Source of the DNA: CAYZRY01 sp964630225
Lineage (GTDB): Bacteria > Bacillota_I > Bacilli_A > RF39 > UBA660
Direction: 5' to 3'
Length of the DNA stretch: 9,058 nucleotides
NCBI GenBank assembly: GCA_964630225.1
Contig: CAZVUK010000030.1
Location: forward strand, 1-9,058
This document shows, in pieces, positions 6,287-9,058 of the stretch. A program made the translations under genes and the position numbers. Below the pieces are notes generated by a model. That model had not been told where the DNA came from. It saw only the letters and a program-made list of their open reading frames with translations, and searched no databases. Each line of letters starts with the position of its first letter. Within the stretch, counting starts at the first letter, position 1.

Positions 6287-6929
6287 TAAAAAATATGCAG
6301 AGTTTATAAAGAACTTAAGTCTTAGTAAATATGAAATCTTAGGTGTGAGAATGCCTAATTTAAAATCTTTAGTTAAAGACTATTTATATTTAAATAGTTA
6401 TACACCATATCAAAATAGCTATGAAGAGATTCTTTTCGAAGGATTATTTATAAGTTATAAATATAAAAGTCTTGAAAAAAAGTTAGATATGTTAGATAAT
6501 TATATTGAAAAGATTGATAACTGGGGTATATGTGATAGTGTGATAAGTAGTGTCAAGGTTAGGGAAAGTGACAAGATAACCTTGATTTCTTTTGTGAGAA
6601 AAGAGCTTAAGTCAAAATCGGAATATAGACTTAGGTTTTCTATCTTACTTATGAAAAAACTAGTCAAAGATCAATCTTATTTGAAAGAACTTATTGCTAA
6701 TCTAAAATTAATCGATAAAAAGAATCTTGATTATTACTATGTTGATATGGCTATAGCGTGGCTATTGCAAGAACTTTATATAACTAGTCCAAATGAGGTA
6801 ATTATTTTCTTGGAAGAGACTAATAATATCTTCATAAAAAGAAAGACCATCAGCAAGATAATTGATTCAAGAACAAGCAGTGAAGAAAGCAAAGAATGCC
6901 TAAGGAGGTGGAGAGAAGAAAATGTCTAA
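6246..6929 (+). CDS. AlkD-like DNA alkylation repair protein (HEAT-repeat DNA glycosylase)
   Basis: This is a 227-residue all-helical protein of the DNA alkylation repair family (PF08713 type), which removes positively charged alkylated bases such as 3-methyladenine and 7-methylguanine without flipping them. The N-terminal block LGVRMPNLKSL (32-42) is typical. W93 and D97 in DNWGICD keep the Trp-x3-Asp spacing of the catalytic residues of Bacillus cereus AlkD (W109 and D113). W172 in MAIAWLL matches its third key aromatic residue (W187). An arginine at R128 or R130 fits the remaining DNA contact. The conserved C-terminal IIDSR is present at 205-209. The start is supported by GAGGTG (6233-6238) with a 7-nt spacer, so the 41-nt overlap with the lipid kinase appears genuine. 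A functional tie to the lipid genes is not evident. Confidence 0.9.
   Translation: MNVEINQKLKQLSDKKYAEFIKNLSLSKYEILGVRMPNLKSLVKDYLYLNSYTPYQNSYEEILFEGLFISYKYKSLEKKLDMLDNYIEKIDNWGICDSVISSVKVRESDKITLISFVRKELKSKSEYRLRFSILLMKKLVKDQSYLKELIANLKLIDKKNLDYYYVDMAIAWLLQELYITSPNEVIIFLEETNNIFIKRKTISKIIDSRTSSEESKECLRRWREENV
6902..6910 (+). promoter_or_regulatory. Extended Shine-Dalgarno of thymidine kinase at long spacing
   Basis: AAGGAGGTG is a nine-base perfect complement to the usual 3' end of 16S rRNA. It lies in the last codons of the AlkD-like gene, 11 bases before ATG 6922; the AGGAGG core is 13 bases away, longer than the usual 5-9. It fixes the thymidine kinase start despite the 8-nt gene overlap. 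The extended pairing may compensate for the spacing. Confidence 0.6.
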
Positions 6930-7524
6930 TATTACTATGTATTTTTCGGCGATGTATGGTGGAAAAACATCGACATTGCTACAGACGGCATACAATTATG
7001 AAGATAGAGGAAAAAATGTCCTTATTATTAAACCCTCAATTGATACTAAGGGTGATGACACCATTGTTTCAAGTATCGGAATGGGTAGAAAAGCAGATAT
7101 TTTGCTTAGTCCTGAAGAAAGTTTATTTAATGATCATAGCCGTTTACTAAGTCAAAGCGATGTTATCTTAATTGATGAAGCGCAGTTTTTAACCGAAACA
7201 CAAGTAGATGAACTATGGTATCTATCAGAACTCTATGGAAAAACCGTTAACTGTTACGGTTTAAAAACGGATTTCCAAGGACATTTCTTTCCCGGTTCTA
7301 AGCGTTTATTTGAGATAGCTAGAACTCAAGAAATTTCTACTATTTCTTCTTGTGAATGTGGACAAAAAGCCGAATTTAATGCCAGGTGCGTAGATGGTGA
7401 GTACACCTTAAGCGGATCGCAGGTAGCTATCGATGGCGAAGCAAATATCGCCTACAATCCACTTTGTCCTAAATGTTATTTAGAAAAAGTAGTCAAAGTT
7501 AAAAAGAAGGTTTTAAAGAGGTAA
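6922..7524 (+). CDS. tdk: Thymidine kinase (TK1/Tdk type)
   Basis: This cytosolic enzyme phosphorylates thymidine with ATP to dTMP in the pyrimidine salvage pathway. The 200-residue protein has the P-loop SAMYGGKT (9-16), the Walker B/catalytic segment DEAQFL (85-90; E86 is the expected general base), and the thymidine-binding lasso GLKTDFQGHFFPGS (113-126). Its zinc ribbon uses C144 and C146 (CECG) with C182 and C185 (CPKC). The CxC form of the first zinc knuckle is also found in the Escherichia coli enzyme, and all parts look intact. The gene overlaps the AlkD-like gene by 8 nt. The basic lysine-rich C-terminus (KVVKVKKKVLKR) is a small species-specific tail. Confidence 0.97.
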   Translation: MSNITMYFSAMYGGKTSTLLQTAYNYEDRGKNVLIIKPSIDTKGDDTIVSSIGMGRKADILLSPEESLFNDHSRLLSQSDVILIDEAQFLTETQVDELWYLSELYGKTVNCYGLKTDFQGHFFPGSKRLFEIARTQEISTISSCECGQKAEFNARCVDGEYTLSGSQVAIDGEANIAYNPLCPKCYLEKVVKVKKKVLKR

Positions 7525-7527
7525 GAT

Positions 7528-8631
7528 ATGTTTAATGAAAAAGAAAGAAGTATTATTAAAATAGCCGCTGTTGTTGCACTATTTATTCTAATTATTACAA
7601 AGTTTGACACTCTAGTTGGAATGCTTACTAAAGTTTTAAAAGTATTATATCCATTTATTTTAGGAACATTATTTGCTTTTATTATAAATCTTTTAGTTAA
7701 AAGATTTGAAACTATTATCTTGCCTAAGGCTAAGAATAAAAAACTTATTAAATTTAGAGGAATAATAAGTATCGTTATATCAGTTGTCATTATTCTCTTG
7801 GTAGTAGTCTTAGTAATAAATATGGTTATGCCTCAGCTTATTGCAACTATCAATAAATTAATTACAAATATTCCTGATTATTTAAATGGAATAACAAAGT
7901 TCCTTGATAAAAATCATTTATTCCCAGAGTTATCAAAAGATTTAGCTAATATAGATAACAAAAAAATAATGGATACTTTTGTGGCATATTCAGGGGACAT
8001 ATCAAGTGGTGCTATTAAAATTGCTCAAAGCTTTTTGGCAACCTTAGTTAATTTGTTGATTGCCTTTGTCTTTGGTATATATATTGTCGCTAATAAATAT
8101 TCATTGCAAGAACAGTATAATAAGATATGCGAAGCTTATTTTAGTAAACGCAAAGTTAAGAAGTTGAATAAGTTTTTTGAAACAGCTAATTTTGTTTTTG
8201 ATAAATATTTTGTCGGACAGTTTATCGAAGCAATAATTATTGGAGCACTATGTGCTTTAGGTATGCACATACTAGGTCTTCCTTATGCAAATATGATTGG
8301 TTCTCTGGTCGGTATTACCGCTTTAATTCCTATCATAGGAGCAATGATAGGGGAGACGGTCGGTTTTTTACTAATTCTTATTATTAATCCAGTTAAAGCA
8401 ATAGTCTTTTTAATCTTCTTGTTAACTCTTCAGCAGATTGAAGGAAACTTTATCTATCCTCGTGTTGTTGGAAAGTCAGTTGGAGTACCAGCAATGTGGA
8501 TATTAATGGCTGTAACTGTCGGAGCAGGCTTATTTGGACTTTTTGGTCTAATAGTCAGCGTTCCAATAACAGCACTTATCTATACTTTGTTAAAAGAAGA
8601 TGTCAGTGAAAAGTTAATTGAAAAAAAATAA
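7528..8631 (+). CDS. AI-2E family transporter (PF01594-type permease)
   Basis: This 367-residue polytopic membrane protein belongs to the family once linked to autoinducer-2 export and now including ion/proton antiporters and broad exporters. Hydrophobic segments lie at about 10-26, 36-58, 78-102, 164-188, 232-252, 256-284, 286-301 and 322-352. A long polar loop of about 60 residues follows the third segment, as usual for the family. Conserved blocks are DKYFVGQFIEAIIIG (225-239), LIPIIGAMIGE (266-276) and the signature QQIEGNFIYPRVVG (302-315). The gene starts three bases after thymidine kinase, with AAAGAGG (7515-7521) six bases before the ATG. It is the last gene of the operon, and its TAA lies in the 5' arm of the terminator. 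The substrate cannot be read from sequence. Confidence 0.92.
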   Translation: MFNEKERSIIKIAAVVALFILIITKFDTLVGMLTKVLKVLYPFILGTLFAFIINLLVKRFETIILPKAKNKKLIKFRGIISIVISVVIILLVVVLVINMVMPQLIATINKLITNIPDYLNGITKFLDKNHLFPELSKDLANIDNKKIMDTFVAYSGDISSGAIKIAQSFLATLVNLLIAFVFGIYIVANKYSLQEQYNKICEAYFSKRKVKKLNKFFETANFVFDKYFVGQFIEAIIIGALCALGMHILGLPYANMIGSLVGITALIPIIGAMIGETVGFLLILIINPVKAIVFLIFLLTLQQIEGNFIYPRVVGKSVGVPAMWILMAVTVGAGLFGLFGLIVSVPITALIYTLLKEDVSEKLIEKK

Positions 8632-8653
8632 TGACCAATTAGTCATTATTTTT
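8624..8653 (+). terminator. Intrinsic terminator of the long operon
   Basis: A 12-bp perfect stem (8624-8635 with 8642-8653) with a six-base loop CAATTA. The GTCATT arm is followed by a T-run (8649-8653), and the matching A-run on the 5' side would let it work on both strands. The stop codon of the permease lies in the 5' arm. Confidence 0.85.
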
Positions 8654-8679
8654 AAATACTTAAAAAATTGTGCTATAAT
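8651..8679 (+). promoter_or_regulatory. Extended -10 promoter of the pilin gene
   Basis: A perfect TATAAT (8674-8679) is preceded by TGc, with TTTAAA (8651-8656, 4/6 to the -35 box) 17 bases upstream. The -35 element overlaps the T-tail of the preceding terminator. AGGAAG (8693-8698) follows, four bases before the ATG at 8703. Confidence 0.65.
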
Positions 8680-8702
8680 TATTTTATATTGTAGGAAGCT
8701 TT

Positions 8703-9058
8703 ATGAATAAAAAAGGATTCACTTTAGTAGAATTACTGGCAGTAATAATAATATTAGGATTATTAATAGCAATAGCAATACCTAGTATAAGTAAGTATAT
8801 TGCAACATCGAGAGCTAAAACATATTTAAGAACATTAGATTCATACGCAGATGGTTTATCTAAAATGATCGCTAATGGTGAAGTGCCTGGCATGTATGAT
8901 AAAGATACAACCTATTACATACCATTTAAATGCATACCGATAGAAAAGGATGGAGGAAGTCCAAATGGTGATTGGGAGTTTGCCTATGTAATGACAACTA
9001 ACATATCTAACAATCGTAAGTATTATTTTTATACTAAAGATGTTAAAAAGATAAGTGT
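8703..9058 (+). CDS. Type IV pilin / pseudopilin-like protein (3' end cut by window edge)
   Basis: The frame is open from ATG 8703 to the window end (118 codons, no stop). It starts MNKKGFTLVELLAVIII, a textbook class III signal. Prepilin peptidase should cut after G5 and methylate F6; glutamate is at mature position 5 and proline at mature position 22. The hydrophobic helix (residues 6-26) is followed by an amphipathic part (SKYIATSRAKTYLRTL) and a globular domain. In that domain a GGSPNGDWEFAYV block (84-96) and one cysteine (C77) are visible. The block resembles the segment seen in many Gram-positive minor pilins of the type II secretion or Com type. The protein would be assembled in or on the membrane, for adhesion, DNA uptake or secretion. 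AGGAAG at 8693 fixes the start. Assembly genes may lie beyond the window. Confidence 0.88.
   Translation, partial: MNKKGFTLVELLAVIIILGLLIAIAIPSISKYIATSRAKTYLRTLDSYADGLSKMIANGEVPGMYDKDTTYYIPFKCIPIEKDGGSPNGDWEFAYVMTTNISNNRKYYFYTKDVKKIS

Larger units (their letters stand above)
2396..8653 (+). other. Transcription unit: lipid module, DNA repair, thymidine salvage, permease
   Basis: From the promoter at 2396 to the hairpin terminator at 8653, seven genes (plus a probable leader ORF) follow each other with no room for internal control. Junctions are +1, -14, -1, -41, -8 and +3 nt (negative means overlap). This implies one polycistronic message with strong translational coupling. Order: acyl-CoA synthetase, two PlsC-type acyltransferases, DagK-type lipid kinase, AlkD-like glycosylase, thymidine kinase, AI-2E permease. 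Confidence 0.75.

Noticed and set aside
6553..6585. 9-bp inverted repeat TCAAGGTTA / TAACCTTGA with 15-nt spacer
   Set aside because: It lies inside the AlkD-like gene, has no T-run or partner copy, and about one such repeat is expected by chance in 9 kb of AT-rich DNA.
6896..7150. Plus-strand open frame of 84 codons overlapping thymidine kinase
   Set aside because: Out-of-frame reading of the P-loop region of thymidine kinase; cysteine- and arginine-rich translation with no domain.
7241..7262. 7-bp hairpin AAACCGT / ACGGTTT
   Set aside because: Short, inside the thymidine kinase lasso codons, and without terminator features; likely chance.
7476..7790. Minus-strand open frame of 104 codons
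   Set aside because: Antisense to the start of the AI-2E permease; its hydrophobic look is the mirror of the membrane-segment codons.
2464..8631. Idea that the AI-2E gene indicates a quorum-sensing operon
   Set aside because: The family name is historical; no luxS, lsr or sensor gene is present, and AI-2E members include transporters unrelated to autoinducer-2.
8684..8893. Minus-strand open frame of 69 codons
   Set aside because: Antisense to the pilin gene, whose signal sequence, ribosome site and promoter are clear.

Overview
The window is AT-rich DNA (roughly one-third G+C by eye) with every gene on the + strand, strong AGGAGG-type ribosome binding sites, very short intergenic gaps and the standard bacterial code (Trp is TGG; TGA acts as a stop). 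A desulfoferrodoxin points to an anaerobic or microaerophilic lifestyle. The protein styles fit a low-GC Bacillota/Bacilli genome: a clostridial-looking acyl-CoA synthetase, a DUF3267 membrane zincin, a disulfide-rich secreted SGNH hydrolase and a Gram-positive pseudopilin. An uncultured gut-type, small-genome Bacilli lineage is plausible, but that placement is inference.

Layout. (a) 1-24 is probably the last seven codons of an upstream gene. (b) 25-1105: a promoter, then desulfoferrodoxin (superoxide reductase) overlapping a DUF3267-type membrane metalloprotease homologue. (c) 1107-2393: a promoter, a membrane-anchored extracellular SGNH/GDSL hydrolase, and an intrinsic terminator. (d) 2374-8653: one long transcription unit whose promoter is fused to the preceding terminator. 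It opens with a probable 13-codon leader ORF overlapping the start of an AMP-forming acyl-CoA/acyl-acid synthetase. Two tandem PlsC-type acyltransferases, a DagK-type lipid kinase, an AlkD-like DNA glycosylase, thymidine kinase and an AI-2E family permease follow. These genes are 1-3 nt apart or overlap by 1-41 nt, and the unit ends in a clear hairpin terminator. (e) 8651-9058: a new promoter and a type IV pilin/pseudopilin gene cut by the window edge.

How the genes work together. The first four genes of the long operon form a phospholipid module: fatty acid activation, one or two acylations towards phosphatidic acid, and phosphorylation of diacylglycerol or a related lipid back to a phosphatidate-type product. 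This suggests use of exogenous or recycled fatty acids for membrane synthesis. The next two genes concern DNA (alkylated-base repair, thymidine salvage), and the last is a multi-pass exporter-like protein; their link to lipids is probably only shared transcription.

No rRNA, tRNA, CRISPR, IS element or phage feature was seen, and there is no gene-free stretch over 300 bases. I found no clearly new defence or mobile system. The most distinctive items are the leader-peptide architecture of the lipid operon, the tandem divergent acyltransferases, and the cysteine-paired ectodomain of the SGNH protein.
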